Assembly (NCBI RefSeq): GCF_022846615.1
Contig: NZ_AP025637.1
Span: forward strand, 1,420,501 to 1,484,500
From: Roseomonas fluvialis
Lineage (GTDB): Bacteria; Pseudomonadota; Alphaproteobacteria; Acetobacterales; Acetobacteraceae
Direction of reading: 5' to 3'
Length of the DNA stretch: 64,000 nucleotides
Shown here: positions 38,162 through 49,303 of the stretch, piece after piece
How positions within the stretch are numbered: the stretch's first letter is position 1
Layout of the letters: every line of letters begins with the position of its first letter
Notes under the pieces: generated by a model
The model's database searches: none
What the model was told of the DNA's origin: nothing
The model's input: only the letters and a program-made list of their open reading frames with translations
Position numbers and translations under genes: made by a program

Positions 38162-38341
38162 GGCCGCCTCGCTTCGGTTTCCGCCCGCAAGCTGCGGGAA
38201 TTCCGTTGATGGAACGTGAAGATCGCCACGATCATCCTGCACCCGCGCCTGGGCCGCGGCGCGGCTGGCCCGTGGCGCCGGCGCGCCTGCCCGCCCGGGG
38301 GTTGCCCCATTCCGGCGCCCCTGTCACAGACTGCCCCCGCG

Positions 38342-39481
38342 ATGACCGACGACCTGCCCAACCCCGCCCTGCTGCCGGCGGGCCTGGCCGACCTGCTGCC
38401 GCCCGAGGCCGAGCGCGAGGCCGCGTTGGTCGAGGCGATGATGGCCATCTTCGCCGGCCACGGCTACGAACGCGTCAAGCCGCCCTTGCTGGAATTCGAG
38501 GACAGTCTGCTCGCGGGTTCGGGTGCGGCGGTGGCCGAACAGACCTTCCGCCTGATGGACCCTGTCAGCCAGCGCATGATGGGCCTGCGCGCCGATACCA
38601 CGCCGCAGGTGGCGCGCATTGCGGCCACGCGGCTCGCCACGCAGGCCCGCCCACTGCGGCTGTGCTACGCCGGCCAGGCCCTGCGCGTGCGCGGGTCGCA
38701 GTTGGCACCCGCGCGGCAGGTGCCGCAGGCGGGGGTCGAGCTGATCGGCGGCGCCGCGCCGGCGGCCGATGCGGAGGTCGCGACCGTGGCGGTCGAGGCA
38801 CTGGCGTCGGTCGGCGTCCGTGCCGTCAGCCTCGATGTCACCCTGCCCACCATGGTGCCGGCGCTGCTCGAGGCCGCGGCGCCGCCCGATGCGGCGCGCG
38901 CCCGCCTGGCCCGCGCGCTCGACCGCAAGGACAGCGCGGCCGTCAGCGCGCTGGTGAAGGACCTGGGCGGCGTGCTGTCGGTGCTGCCCGCGCTGATGGC
39001 CGCGGCGGGGCCAGCCGATGGCGCGCTCGCTGCGCTTGAAGCCGCCGCGCTGCCGCCGCCCGCGCGCGCCATCGCCGAGAATGCGGCCGCCGTTCTGGTC
39101 GCGATCCGCGCGCGGGCGCCGGGGCTGCGCATCACGCTCGACCCGGTCGAGTTCCGCGGTTTCCGCTACCACACCGGCGTGGCCTTCACGCTGTACGGGC
39201 CGGGCATGTCCGGGGAACTCGCGCGCGGCGGGCGCTACGTCTCGCAGAACGACGAACCGGCCACGGGCATGACGGTCTATCCCGATGCGGTGCTGCGCGC
39301 CGCACCGCCGGTGCCGGCGCGCGCGCGCGTGTTCGTCCCGCTCGGCGGCGATGGTACGGGGCTGCGCGCGCAGGGCTTCGCCACTGTCGCGGCACTGGCA
39401 CCCGAGGACACGGCTGCGCGGCTGCGCTGCACCCATGAACTGAAGGACGGCCGGGCCGTTCCTGTCGTTGTGAAGGACTGA
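38342..39481 (+). CDS. hisZ: ATP phosphoribosyltransferase regulatory subunit HisZ
   Basis: The 379-residue HisRS paralogue lacks anticodon binding and partners short-form HisG at the first step of histidine synthesis. Motifs are LLPAGLADLLPPEAEREAAL, the class II-like LMDPVSQRMMGLRADTTPQVAR, YAGQALRVRGSQLAPARQVPQAGVELIG and FRGFRYHTGVAFTLY with GELARGGRY. The ATG at 38342 gives the family start. hisG is not here. hisZ-purA adjacency (6 bp gap) is frequent in alphaproteobacteria. Confidence 0.93.
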   Translation: MTDDLPNPALLPAGLADLLPPEAEREAALVEAMMAIFAGHGYERVKPPLLEFEDSLLAGSGAAVAEQTFRLMDPVSQRMMGLRADTTPQVARIAATRLATQARPLRLCYAGQALRVRGSQLAPARQVPQAGVELIGGAAPAADAEVATVAVEALASVGVRAVSLDVTLPTMVPALLEAAAPPDAARARLARALDRKDSAAVSALVKDLGGVLSVLPALMAAAGPADGALAALEAAALPPPARAIAENAAAVLVAIRARAPGLRITLDPVEFRGFRYHTGVAFTLYGPGMSGELARGGRYVSQNDEPATGMTVYPDAVLRAAPPVPARARVFVPLGGDGTGLRAQGFATVAALAPEDTAARLRCTHELKDGRAVPVVVKD

Positions 39482-39487
39482 AGCACC

Positions 39488-40777
<1,290 letters not shown>

Positions 40778-40783
40778 GCGCGC

Positions 40784-40832
40784 CCGGGGGCGCTGCCCCC
40801 GGTCCCCCACCGGGGTGACAGTGTCACCCCGG
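40784..40832. repeat. Single-arm member of the palindromic element family (after purA)
   Basis: Hairpin 1 is CCGGGGGC-GCT-GCCCCCGG (40784-40802), then a TCCCCCAC linker, then a near-continuous palindrome CCGGGGTGACA-G-TGTCACCCCGG (40810-40832) with 11-bp perfect arms around one base. The layout equals one arm of the large elements. It probably acts as the 3' end of the purA transcript. Confidence 0.75.
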
Positions 40833-40880
40833 ACCCCGCCGTGAGTTGACCCGGGGGGCGAGGGCGGCGAGGAACGCGCC

Positions 40881-42692
40881 ATGGCTGCACCTCCTCTGCT
40901 CATTCTCCAGGATATTCGCCACGGCTTCGGCAGCCACCGACTGCTGGAAGGCGCGACGCTCTCCGTCTCGCCGGGCGAACGCCTGGCGCTCGTCGGGCGC
41001 AACGGGTCGGGCAAGTCCACGCTGCTGAAGGTCGCGGCCGGCCTCATCGAAGCGGAGGGCGGCACCCGCTTCGTCCAGCCGGGAGCGACGATGCGCTACC
41101 TGGAGCAGGAACCGGATCTCTCGGCCTTCGCCAACGTGATGGCCTATGTCGAAGCCGGTCTCGGCCCTTCCGACGATTCGTACCGCGCGCGCTACCTGCT
41201 GGGCGAACTCGGCATGACCGGCGAGGAAACGCCCGCCGCACTGTCGGGCGGGGAGACCCGCCGCGCGGCCCTCGCGCGCGCACTGGCGCCCACGCCCGAC
41301 ATCCTGCTGCTGGACGAACCCACCAACCACCTCGACTTGCCGGCGATCGAATGGCTGGAAGGCGAACTCGCGTCGCTCAACTGCGCACTGGTGCTGATCA
41401 GCCACGACCGGCGTTTCCTCGAACGCCTGTCGCGCGCGATGGTCTGGCTGGACCGCGGCACTACGCGCCGCATCGAACAGGGCTTTTCCAACTTCGAAGC
41501 CTGGCGCGACCAGGTGCTGGAGGAGGAGGAACGCGACGCCCACAAGCTCGCCCGCCAGATCGTGCGGGAGGAACACTGGCTGCGCTACGGCGTCACCGCC
41601 CGGCGCAAGCGCAATGTCCGGCGGCTGGAGAACCTCCACACGCTGCGTGCGAAGCACCGCGAGCGCGTGGGCGCGCAGGGCCGCGTGGCGATGTCCGCGA
41701 GCGAGGCCGCCGGATCGGGCAACCTGGTCGTCGCCGCCGACGCCATCGGCAAGTCGTACGGCGATCGCGTCATCGTCCGCGACGTCACCACCCGCATCAT
41801 GCGCGGCGACCGTGTCGGCATCGTCGGCCCCAATGGCGCGGGCAAGACCACGCTGCTGAACATGCTGACCGGTGTGTTGCCGCCCGACACCGGCGAGGTC
41901 CGCCTGGGCACCGCGATCGAAATGGTGGGCCTCGATCAGAAACGCGCCAGCCTCGACCCGTCCATCACGCTCTCGGCCGCGCTCACCGAGGGCCGCGGCG
42001 ACCAGGTGCATGTCAACGGCCAGCCGCGCCACGTGATCGGCTACATGAAGGACTTCCTGTTCACCGCCGACCAGGCGCGCACGCCGCTCTCCGCCCTTTC
42101 GGGCGGCGAGCGCGGGCGGCTGATGCTGGCCCGCGCCTTCGCCCGGCCGTCGAACCTGCTGGTGCTGGACGAACCGACCAACGACCTCGATCTCGAGACG
42201 CTGGACCTGCTGCAGGAACTGGTGGCGGAGTATTCCGGCACGGTGCTGCTGGTCAGCCACGACCGCGACTTCCTGGACCGCACCGTCACCAGCGTCATCG
42301 CCTGGGAGGGGGACGGGCGCTGGCAGCACTATGCCGGCGGCTATTCCGACATGGTGGCGCAGCGTGGCCATGGCGTGCGCGCCCGGACGGGCGAGGCGAA
42401 GGCGGCGACTGCCCCGAAGGCCGACCCCGCCCCGCGCGCCGCGTCGCCAGCCAAGCGCCGCGGCCTCAACGCCAAGGACCAGCACGAGCTCAAGACGCTG
42501 CCGGCGCGTATGGAGGCGCTGGGCAAGGAGATCGCGGCGCTGGAACGCAAGGTTGCGGACCCGGCCTTCTACACGCGTGACGCTGCGGGCTTTGCTGCCG
42601 CGACGCAGGCGCTGGCCACCGCGCAGGCTGCGCTGGCGGCGGCGGAGGAGCGTTGGCTCGAGCTCGAGATGCTCCGCGAGGCGGCGGAGTAG
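40881..42692 (+). CDS. uup: ABC-F-family ATPase, Uup-like
   Basis: The 603-residue protein carries two ABC modules without membrane segments: Walker A GRNGSGKST and GPNGAGKTT, signatures ALSGGETRRAALA and LSGGERGRLMLA, Walker B LLLDEPTNHLDL and VLDEPTNDLDL. The arm linker lies between the modules (about residues 200-265), and a C-terminal coiled coil (about 535-600) follows a basic, Ala-rich spacer. ABC-F proteins act on the ribosome. The C-terminal extension is typical of Uup, linked to DNA and translation quality control. Confidence 0.9.
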   Translation: MAAPPLLILQDIRHGFGSHRLLEGATLSVSPGERLALVGRNGSGKSTLLKVAAGLIEAEGGTRFVQPGATMRYLEQEPDLSAFANVMAYVEAGLGPSDDSYRARYLLGELGMTGEETPAALSGGETRRAALARALAPTPDILLLDEPTNHLDLPAIEWLEGELASLNCALVLISHDRRFLERLSRAMVWLDRGTTRRIEQGFSNFEAWRDQVLEEEERDAHKLARQIVREEHWLRYGVTARRKRNVRRLENLHTLRAKHRERVGAQGRVAMSASEAAGSGNLVVAADAIGKSYGDRVIVRDVTTRIMRGDRVGIVGPNGAGKTTLLNMLTGVLPPDTGEVRLGTAIEMVGLDQKRASLDPSITLSAALTEGRGDQVHVNGQPRHVIGYMKDFLFTADQARTPLSALSGGERGRLMLARAFARPSNLLVLDEPTNDLDLETLDLLQELVAEYSGTVLLVSHDRDFLDRTVTSVIAWEGDGRWQHYAGGYSDMVAQRGHGVRARTGEAKAATAPKADPAPRAASPAKRRGLNAKDQHELKTLPARMEALGKEIAALERKVADPAFYTRDAAGFAAATQALATAQAALAAAEERWLELEMLREAAE

Positions 42693-42876
42693 GCCTCTGC
42701 CGCCGTCGCGTCGGCATGACTGGCGGGATGTTCCGCGCGGCCAAGCGCGATGCCCTGGTCGCCGTTGCGCCACGGCCCTGTGCCGCGCGCCGCGCCCCGA
42801 CGTCACGCCGGTCGATGAGGCGTCCGGCCTGCTCGGCCCCGCAAGGCGCGCGGATAGCTGCGGGCAGGCTGCGCGT

Positions 42877-43392
42877 TCAGGTCGCCTCGGCCAGCAGCGC
42901 GTTCAGGTCCAGCCGGCGCGTGACCATCGCGAGCCGCCCGTCGCCGTCGCGCGGCCATTCGGCCTCAGGCCGGTCGCGATACAGCTCCACGCCGTTGCCA
43001 TCCGGGTCGCGCAGGTACAGCGCCTCGGACACGCCGTGGTCGGAGGCGCCTTCGAGCGGCCAGCCGGCATCCAGCAGGCGTTTCAGCGCCACCGCCAGCG
43101 CCGCGCGGTCGGGGTAGACCAGCGCCACGTGAAACAGCCCGGTGGTGCCCGGCGGCGGCCAGGCGCCGTCGCGGCTCTCCCAGGTGTTGAGCGCGATGTG
43201 GTGGTGGTAGCCCCCGGCCGAGAGGAACACCGCCTGATCGCCCAGGCGCTGCTGTTCTTCTAGCCCGATGACGTCGCGCCAGAACCCCAGCGCGCGCGCC
43301 AGGTTGGCGACCTTCAGATGGACATGGCCGATGCGCGCGCCGGGATGGATGGCGGCGCCGGCCGGGGAGGGCTGGGGCAGGGTGTCGGGCAT
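42877..43392 (-). CDS. VOC-family protein, catechol-2,3-dioxygenase-like (CatE type)
   Basis: The 171-residue protein has metal-ligand candidates of the extradiol dioxygenase fold: His in RIGHVHLKV, His in TGLFHVALV, Glu in GNGVELYRD, plus the second-shell GYHHHIALN. Only one and a half VOC repeats are present, as in short CatE-like proteins. Activity on aromatic diols is possible but unproven. It starts at the ATG at 43392, divergent from the flavoprotein gene. Confidence 0.82.
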   Translation of the reverse strand: MPDTLPQPSPAGAAIHPGARIGHVHLKVANLARALGFWRDVIGLEEQQRLGDQAVFLSAGGYHHHIALNTWESRDGAWPPPGTTGLFHVALVYPDRAALAVALKRLLDAGWPLEGASDHGVSEALYLRDPDGNGVELYRDRPEAEWPRDGDGRLAMVTRRLDLNALLAEAT

Positions 43393-43567
43393 GGCGTGTT
43401 CCTTCTGCCCGCCTATGTCGGCCGGCTTGCGCGGCGGTGCCAATGGGAAGTGCGGATCGGCTTCATGCGCGCCGGCGATGATGGCGGCGCGGCGCCGGTG
43501 TGACCTTGCCGGTGTCCCGCCCGTGGCCCCCTTGCCGGCCCTGCGGTACAGGCGCCAAAGGACGGGC

Positions 43568-45187
43568 ATGACCGAAACCGCGACGGATGTGCTGGTGCTG
43601 GGCTCGGGCTCGGCGGGGCTGGTGGCCGCACTGACCGCGGCCGCGCAGGGGCTGCGCGTGACGGTGCTGGAGAAGACCGGGCGCATCGGCGGCACCACCG
43701 CCATGTCCGGCGCGGGCACCTGGATCCCGGCCAATCACCACGCCGCCGCCGCCGGCATCCCGGACAGCGAGGCCGAGGCGCTCGCGTATATCCGGGCCGC
43801 CGCACCCGAGGGCTGGGCGGCGGAGGAGGACACGCTGTGGCAGGCCTTCGTGCAGGCCGCCCCCGAGATGCTGCGCTTCGTCGAGGGAGCCACGCCGCTG
43901 CGCTTCGCGCTCACGCCCGAACCCGACCCGCTGCGCGGCCTGCCCGGCCACAAGGCGGGCGGGCGGATGCTCAGCCCGCTGCCGCTCAGCCGCTGGCGGG
44001 CCGGGCGCTTCGCGTGGCGGATCCGCACATCCACCATCCCCGAACTGTTCACCTATCACGAGGCGGTCGAGACGGACCTGTATCACCACCCCTATCGCAC
44101 GGCGGCGTCGCTCTGGCCGCGGCTGCTCTGGCGCATCCTCACCAATACGCGGGGGAAGGGGACGGCGCTGGTGGTTGGGCTGCTGCGCGGCTGCCTCGAC
44201 CGCGGCGTGCAGGTGCTGCTGGACGCGCGGGCGGTGGCGCTGACGCAGGATGCCGATGGCGCGGTGGTCGGCGCCGAGGTCGAACGCGGCGGCGCTCGCG
44301 AGACCTGGTCGGCCCGCGCCGGCGTCGTGATCGCCACAGGCGGCTTCGAATGGGACGAATCGCTGCGGGCCGAGCACTTTCCGGGGCCGGTCGATTGGCT
44401 CGGCAGCCCGTCGGGCAATGCCGGGGACGGTCAGCGCATGGCCGCGGCCGCGGGCGCGGCGCTGGAGCGGATGGACCAGGCCACGCTGACCCCGTCGGTG
44501 CCGACGCGCTACGAGGGCCGGTTGATGGCGCGGCCCGTGCCCTTCCACACCGAACCCAATGCGTTGCTGGTGAACCGCCACGGGCAGCGCTTCGTGAACG
44601 AACTCACCTTCAACATCGGCGAGGCGATCGACGCACGCGACCCCGGCACCGGCCAACCGCTGCACCTGCCGGCCTGGGTGATCAGCGATGCGGCCATGCT
44701 GGATCGCCTGCCGCCGGTCCGCTGGGCGGCGCGTGCGGCCCCCGGCTGGCTCCGCCAGGCCCCCGATATCGCGACCCTGGCCCGGCTGATCGAGGTGCCG
44801 GAGGCGGTGCTGGTGGCAAGTGTGGCGCGCTTCAACGCCGCCGCCGAGGCCGGCGCGGACACCGATTTCGGCCGCCCGGCCCGGCCCGACCCGGCGGCGG
44901 CCGGCGACAAGCGGCGCCGTGCCGGCATCGCGGCCCTGGTCCGCCCGCCCTTCCTGGCGCTGCCCTTCAACCGGGCGATACTGGCGACCAAGGGCGGGGC
45001 GCGCACAAACGAAAATGGCGAGGTGCTGCGGCCGGATGGCAGCGTGATCGCGGGGTTGTTCGCCGCGGGGGTGGCGATGGCGAATCCGATCGGCACGCGC
45101 GGCGTGGGGACTGGCACCACGATCGGGCCGAACATGGCCTGGGGGTACATCGTCGGGCGGCGGCTGGCGCGGCGCAATCGCGGCTGA
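43568..45187 (+). CDS. FAD-dependent oxidoreductase, fumarate reductase/3-ketosteroid dehydrogenase type
   Basis: The 539-residue flavoprotein has the dinucleotide loop VLVLGSGSAGLVAALTAAAQG, GRIGGTTAMSGAGTWIPAN, an ATGGFEWDE segment and the C-terminal GLFAAGVAMANPIGTRGVG plus GTTIGPNMAWGYIVGR, matching the fumarate reductase/KstD superfamily. Substrates range from steroids to fumarate-like acids. The operon gives no clue to the substrate. The start is the ATG at 43568. Confidence 0.88.
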   Translation: MTETATDVLVLGSGSAGLVAALTAAAQGLRVTVLEKTGRIGGTTAMSGAGTWIPANHHAAAAGIPDSEAEALAYIRAAAPEGWAAEEDTLWQAFVQAAPEMLRFVEGATPLRFALTPEPDPLRGLPGHKAGGRMLSPLPLSRWRAGRFAWRIRTSTIPELFTYHEAVETDLYHHPYRTAASLWPRLLWRILTNTRGKGTALVVGLLRGCLDRGVQVLLDARAVALTQDADGAVVGAEVERGGARETWSARAGVVIATGGFEWDESLRAEHFPGPVDWLGSPSGNAGDGQRMAAAAGAALERMDQATLTPSVPTRYEGRLMARPVPFHTEPNALLVNRHGQRFVNELTFNIGEAIDARDPGTGQPLHLPAWVISDAAMLDRLPPVRWAARAAPGWLRQAPDIATLARLIEVPEAVLVASVARFNAAAEAGADTDFGRPARPDPAAAGDKRRRAGIAALVRPPFLALPFNRAILATKGGARTNENGEVLRPDGSVIAGLFAAGVAMANPIGTRGVGTGTTIGPNMAWGYIVGRRLARRNRG

Positions 45188-45268
45188 AGCGCCGCAGAGG
45201 CGGCAATCATTCTTGCGGAGCGTGCCGGGGCGCCGGATGATGACACAATCGCGAGGGAGGGAACCCCG

Positions 45269-45769
45269 ATGTCCGACTCCGTGTCCCGCCGGTCTGTCCT
45301 CGTCGCAGTACCGCTGCTCGGCGGCGCGTTCGTGCAGGGCTGCGCCGCCCCGCCCGCGCCGCCGCCGACACCGGTGGTGGAGCGCATCGCGGCCTACGGC
45401 ACCGTCCGCGCCGTGACGCCGAGCACCCGCCAGGTCGCGGTCACGACCACCAGCGGAGCATTGTTCGACCTGACCGCCGGCCCGGAGTTCCGCGATCTGC
45501 CGCGGCTGCGGGCGGGCACGCAGGTAGTGGTGGCCTATGGCGAAGACGGCACGGTGCGGATCGTGACCTTGCCGCTGCCAGCCGGCGTCGGCGGGCGCCC
45601 TTGGTTGCGCGGGACCATTGTCGCGGTCGAGCCCGGCGGCGCGCTGCTGCGCGTCACTGGCCTGCCGGAGGGCAACGGCGTGCTGTCGATCCCGCAAGCG
45701 GCCATGCGCGCCTTCGCGACGCGGCTCGGTCCGGGCGACGAGGTCGGGGTGGTTCTCGCCGCCACCTGA
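45269..45769 (+). CDS. Putative lipoprotein with OB-like beta domain
   Basis: The 166-residue product has an RR-type signal (SRRSVLVAVPLLGGAFVQGC) with Cys at the lipobox-like GC, a Pro-rich linker (APPAPPPTP) and a beta-rich domain repeating a TVRAVTPSTRQVAVTT / RGTIVAVEPGGALLRVTG pattern. Two similar beta units suggest an internal duplication. No function is known to me. Confidence 0.68.
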   Translation: MSDSVSRRSVLVAVPLLGGAFVQGCAAPPAPPPTPVVERIAAYGTVRAVTPSTRQVAVTTTSGALFDLTAGPEFRDLPRLRAGTQVVVAYGEDGTVRIVTLPLPAGVGGRPWLRGTIVAVEPGGALLRVTGLPEGNGVLSIPQAAMRAFATRLGPGDEVGVVLAAT

Positions 45770-45837
45770 GGCGGGCGATCTGTCGCACCGGCTCGACCGT
45801 CTCCTGCGCTCGGTTGCCGGCGCCGCCATCCGACGGC

Positions 45838-46071
45838 ATGGCGCGCAGGATTGCCGGCGGCCCCTGGCTGACGATCCTGCCGCGCAACCTGCTGCGCCAC
45901 TCGTCCAGCGCTAAGTTCCAGCGTTTGGTCGACACTCTCGTCGAGGACTCGGCCGGGGCGATCGCGGCGCTGGCGCTCAGTCGTCGCTGCCTGCGCGGGC
46001 CGGTGCGCGCCTGCCTTGATGCGTTGCGGCAGGCGGCGCCCGGGATGCCCGGCGTCGCCCCGATCGGCTGA
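45838..46071 (+). CDS. Possible small basic protein (weak)
   Basis: An ATG at 45838 opens a 77-codon frame (MARRIAGGPWLTILPRN..., ending GMPGVAPIG) with GC-rich third positions, plausible for a gene. There is no clear ribosome-binding site and no recognisable family. It may be part of the beginning of another gene or a non-coding frame. It is convergent with the Bug receptor. Confidence 0.3.
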   Translation: MARRIAGGPWLTILPRNLLRHSSSAKFQRLVDTLVEDSAGAIAALALSRRCLRGPVRACLDALRQAAPGMPGVAPIG

Positions 46072-46115
46072 TCGGTCGCGCGGGTATCGGCGGCCGCATG
46101 CGGTCCGCTGGCCGC

Positions 46116-47090
46116 CTATTCGGCCCGGATGCCGAGCCGCCGCACCTCCGGCTCCCAGAGGTCGATCTCCTCCCGCACGAATTGCGCGAAGCGGGCGGGC
46201 GTGTAGCCGCGCATCGCCGGGGTGCCCATCTCATCGAACCGCCCGCTGATGGCCGGGTCGGACAACGCCTGTTCGGTCGCCGCCGCCATGCGGTCGACGA
46301 TCGGCTGCGGCGTGCCGGCGGGGGCGAAGAAGCCGTACCAGGAATAGGCCTTGTAGCCCGGGATGCCAGCCTCGGCCGCGGTCGGCACGTCGGGCAGCAG
46401 GGATGATCTCTGGTCGGTCGCGACGAAGATGACCCGCGCCGTGCCGCCCTCTTGGAAGCCTTTCAGGATCGAGGGGATGTCCGAGCAGAACTGGATTTCT
46501 CCGGCCGCGAGCGCGGCGAAGACCTGGCCGCCGCCGCGATAGGGCACGTGCACCGCCTCGGTCCCGGTCCGGATGCAGAAGGAGGCCGAAGCGATGTGCC
46601 CCGAACTGCCGATTCCCGACGACCCGTATTGGTAGCGGCCCGGCGCCGCCTTCAGCGCCGCGATGAAGTCCTGCGCCGTGCGCGGGGCGAAGTTGCGGGT
46701 GGTGATGGCCATGGCGATCGGCACGAAGACCGTGGGCGCGATTGCCACCAGGTCGCGCCGCGCGTCGAAGGGCACCGGGGCCGGCAGGCCGCGCGCCAGG
46801 CCAATGGGCGAGAGGGTGGAGAGCACGAAGACATCCCCGGTGGGCGGCAGCTTGGCCACGTAGTCGGTGCCGACCACCCCGCCGGCGCCGGGGCGATTCT
46901 CCAGCACCACCGGCTGGCCCAGGATCTCGGCGAGTTTCGGCGCCAGCAACCGGGTGGTGATGTCGGTGCCCCCGCCGGTGCCGAAGGGGATGACGATGCG
47001 GATTGGCCGGGTCGGCCATGACCCCTGCGCGAGGGCGGGGGTCGCGAGGAGCGGGGCGGCGAGCAGCGCGCGGCGGCGGAAGCGGGTCAT
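46116..47090 (-). CDS. Bug/TctC-type tripartite tricarboxylate binding protein
   Basis: The 324-residue receptor begins MTRFRRRALLAAPLLATPALAQ, with a signal peptide cleaved after ALA. It continues RPIRIVIPFGTGGGTDITTRL, VVLENRPGAGGVVGTDYVA and AVHVPYRGGGQVFAALAAGEIQF. These are the Bug-family ligand-site loops. No TctAB membrane genes are adjacent. It is divergent from nrdA, about 245 bp away. Confidence 0.92.
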   Translation of the reverse strand: MTRFRRRALLAAPLLATPALAQGSWPTRPIRIVIPFGTGGGTDITTRLLAPKLAEILGQPVVLENRPGAGGVVGTDYVAKLPPTGDVFVLSTLSPIGLARGLPAPVPFDARRDLVAIAPTVFVPIAMAITTRNFAPRTAQDFIAALKAAPGRYQYGSSGIGSSGHIASASFCIRTGTEAVHVPYRGGGQVFAALAAGEIQFCSDIPSILKGFQEGGTARVIFVATDQRSSLLPDVPTAAEAGIPGYKAYSWYGFFAPAGTPQPIVDRMAAATEQALSDPAISGRFDEMGTPAMRGYTPARFAQFVREEIDLWEPEVRRLGIRAE

Positions 47091-47251
47091 CACGATCCTT
47101 TGCGGGGCGGGGTCACGGGGCAGCCTGCCCTGCCCGCAGCCTGTGGAAAAGTCTGGACTTGCGGGCGGGGCGGCGCTGCGCGCTAATGAACGAAACGGGA
47201 ACATGTTTCCGCCTGTGACAGCGGCGATGGGTTTGGCAAGGGGTCTCTTTG

Positions 47252-47299
47252 CCACCCGATGTGGTGGTTGTCGGACTGTGGCAAGACTACATCTTGTGT
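47252..47299. promoter_or_regulatory. Two NrdR-like boxes upstream of nrdA
   Basis: AGACTACATCTTGTGT (47284-47299) matches 13 of 16 positions of the NrdR box form ACACAATATCTTGTGT that I recall. A second site, CCACCCGATGTGGTGG (47252-47267), has 5-bp symmetric arms and lies 32 bp upstream centre to centre. NrdR boxes usually occur as pairs about three helical turns apart, so both position and spacing fit. The boxes end 37 bp before the nrdA ATG. Confidence 0.62.
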
Positions 47300-47335
47300 T
47301 CCCCGGCGAAGCGACGGCACGATGAGGGGTAGGGG

Positions 47336-49303
47336 ATGACTGACTCAGGGGGTGTATCCGTGTTCGACGCAGCGCAGCTTGGCGATACAGTTCGCAATAC
47401 CGCCCAGGCGGATCCGCAGCCGGCCATGTTCGACGCGGCCGTACAGCTGGAAGGGCATGGGCAGGTCCGCATCGACCGGTCGCGCGACGCATTGCTGACC
47501 GATTTCGGCAAGGCGACGCTCGACGACCGGTATCTGCTGCCGGGCGAATCCTACCAGGATTTGTTCGCGCGTGTCGCGAGCGCCTATGGCGACGACGCCG
47601 CGCATGCGCAGCGCATCTACGACTACATCTCCCGCCTGTGGTTCATGCCCGCCACGCCCGTGCTGTCGAACGGCGGCACCACGCGCGGCCTGCCGATCTC
47701 CTGCTTCCTGAACGAGGCATCCGACAGCCTCGATGGCATCGTCGGGCTGTGGAACGAGAATGTCTGGCTGGCGGCCAAGGGCGGTGGCATCGGCTCCTAC
47801 TGGGGCAACCTGCGCGGCATCGGCGAGAAGGTCGGGCGCAACGGCAAGACCTCGGGCGTCATCCCCTTCATCCGGGTGATGGACAGCCTGACGCTCGCGA
47901 TCAGCCAGGGCTCGCTGCGGCGCGGTTCGGCGGCCTGCTACCTGCCGGTGAACCACCCGGAGATCGAGGAATTCCTCGAAATGCGCCGTCCGACCGGCGG
48001 CGACCCGAACCGCAAGGCGCTGAACCTGCACCACGGCGTGCTGCTGTCGGACGCCTTCATGCGCGCGGTCGAGGCCGACGAGGATTGGGCGCTGGTCTCG
48101 CCCAAGGACGGGGCGCTGATGCGCAAGGTCTCGGCGCGCTCGCTGTGGATCCGCATCCTGACCGCGCGCATCGAGACGGGCGAGCCCTACATCATCTATT
48201 CCGACCACGTGAACCGCGCGCGGCCGGAGCACCACAAGCTCGCGGGGCTCGAGGTCAAGACCTCGAACCTGTGCTCCGAGATCACGCTGCCCACGGGGCT
48301 CGACCAGCATGGCGAACAGCGCACCGCGGTGTGCTGCCTGTCGTCCTTGAACTGCGAGACATGGTTCGAGTGGAAGGACGACAAGCGCTTCATCCCGGAC
48401 GTGATGCGCTTCCTCGACAACGTGCTGCAGTCCTTCATCGACACCGCGCCCGATTCGATGGCGCGGGCGAAGTATTCCGCGATGCGCGAGCGGTCGGTCG
48501 GGCTCGGCGTGATGGGCTTCCACTCCTTCCTGCAGATGATGAACGTGCCCTTCGAGTCCGTGGTGGCGAAGGTGTGGAACAAGAAGATGTTCAAGCATGT
48601 GCGGGAACAGGCGGACCTCGCCTCGCGCATGCTGGCGGAAGAACGCGGGCCCTGCCCGGACGCCGCCGAATACGGCTTCATGGAGCGGTTCTCGAACAAG
48701 ATCGCGATCGCGCCGACGGCGTCCATCAGCATCATCTGCGGCGGTGCGAGCCCGGGGATCGAACCCATCGCGGCGAATGTCTACAACCACAAGACGCTGT
48801 CGGGGTCGTTCATCGTCCGCAACCCGTATCTGCAGAAGCTGCTGGCCAAGCACGGGCGCGACGACGACGAGACCTGGACGACCATCACCGTCACCAAGGG
48901 TTCGGTCCAGCACCTCGACTTCCTGACCGAGCAGGAGAAGGCGGTATTCAAGACCGCCTTCGAACTGGACCAGCGCTGGGTGATCGAGCACGCCGCCGAC
49001 CGCACCCCGTATATCTGCCAGTCGCAGTCGGTGAACCTGTTCCTGCCGGCCAACGTGCACAAGCGTGACCTGCACCAGATCCACCTGTCCGCTTGGAAGA
49101 AGGGCGTGAAGTCGCTGTATTACTGCCGGTCGCTGTCGATCCAGCGCGCTGACACCATCAGCGAGAAGGTGGTCGGCCAGGGCGACATCATGGCGGCACA
49201 TGTGCCGACCGGGGGCGAGGCCTCGCTGCCGATGGCGGCTTCGGCCGCGTCGGGTGCAGCGGGCAATTCCAACAACTACGAGGAATGCCTCGCCTGCCAG
49301 TGA
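47336..49303 (+). CDS. nrdA: Class I ribonucleotide reductase, catalytic alpha subunit
   Basis: The 655-residue protein reduces ribonucleotides. It has GLPISCFLNEASDS and TAVCCLSSLNCE (redox cysteines), the active-site NLCSEITLP (Asn-x-Cys-x-Glu), the radical-pathway YYCRSLSIQRADT and a C-terminal CLACQ shuttle pair. It lacks the N-terminal ATP-cone seen in larger NrdA proteins, so activity-site allostery may be absent. It starts at ATG 47336 after a GAGGGGTAGGGG site. nrdB follows only after an intervening gene. Confidence 0.95.
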   Translation: MTDSGGVSVFDAAQLGDTVRNTAQADPQPAMFDAAVQLEGHGQVRIDRSRDALLTDFGKATLDDRYLLPGESYQDLFARVASAYGDDAAHAQRIYDYISRLWFMPATPVLSNGGTTRGLPISCFLNEASDSLDGIVGLWNENVWLAAKGGGIGSYWGNLRGIGEKVGRNGKTSGVIPFIRVMDSLTLAISQGSLRRGSAACYLPVNHPEIEEFLEMRRPTGGDPNRKALNLHHGVLLSDAFMRAVEADEDWALVSPKDGALMRKVSARSLWIRILTARIETGEPYIIYSDHVNRARPEHHKLAGLEVKTSNLCSEITLPTGLDQHGEQRTAVCCLSSLNCETWFEWKDDKRFIPDVMRFLDNVLQSFIDTAPDSMARAKYSAMRERSVGLGVMGFHSFLQMMNVPFESVVAKVWNKKMFKHVREQADLASRMLAEERGPCPDAAEYGFMERFSNKIAIAPTASISIICGGASPGIEPIAANVYNHKTLSGSFIVRNPYLQKLLAKHGRDDDETWTTITVTKGSVQHLDFLTEQEKAVFKTAFELDQRWVIEHAADRTPYICQSQSVNLFLPANVHKRDLHQIHLSAWKKGVKSLYYCRSLSIQRADTISEKVVGQGDIMAAHVPTGGEASLPMAASAASGAAGNSNNYEECLACQ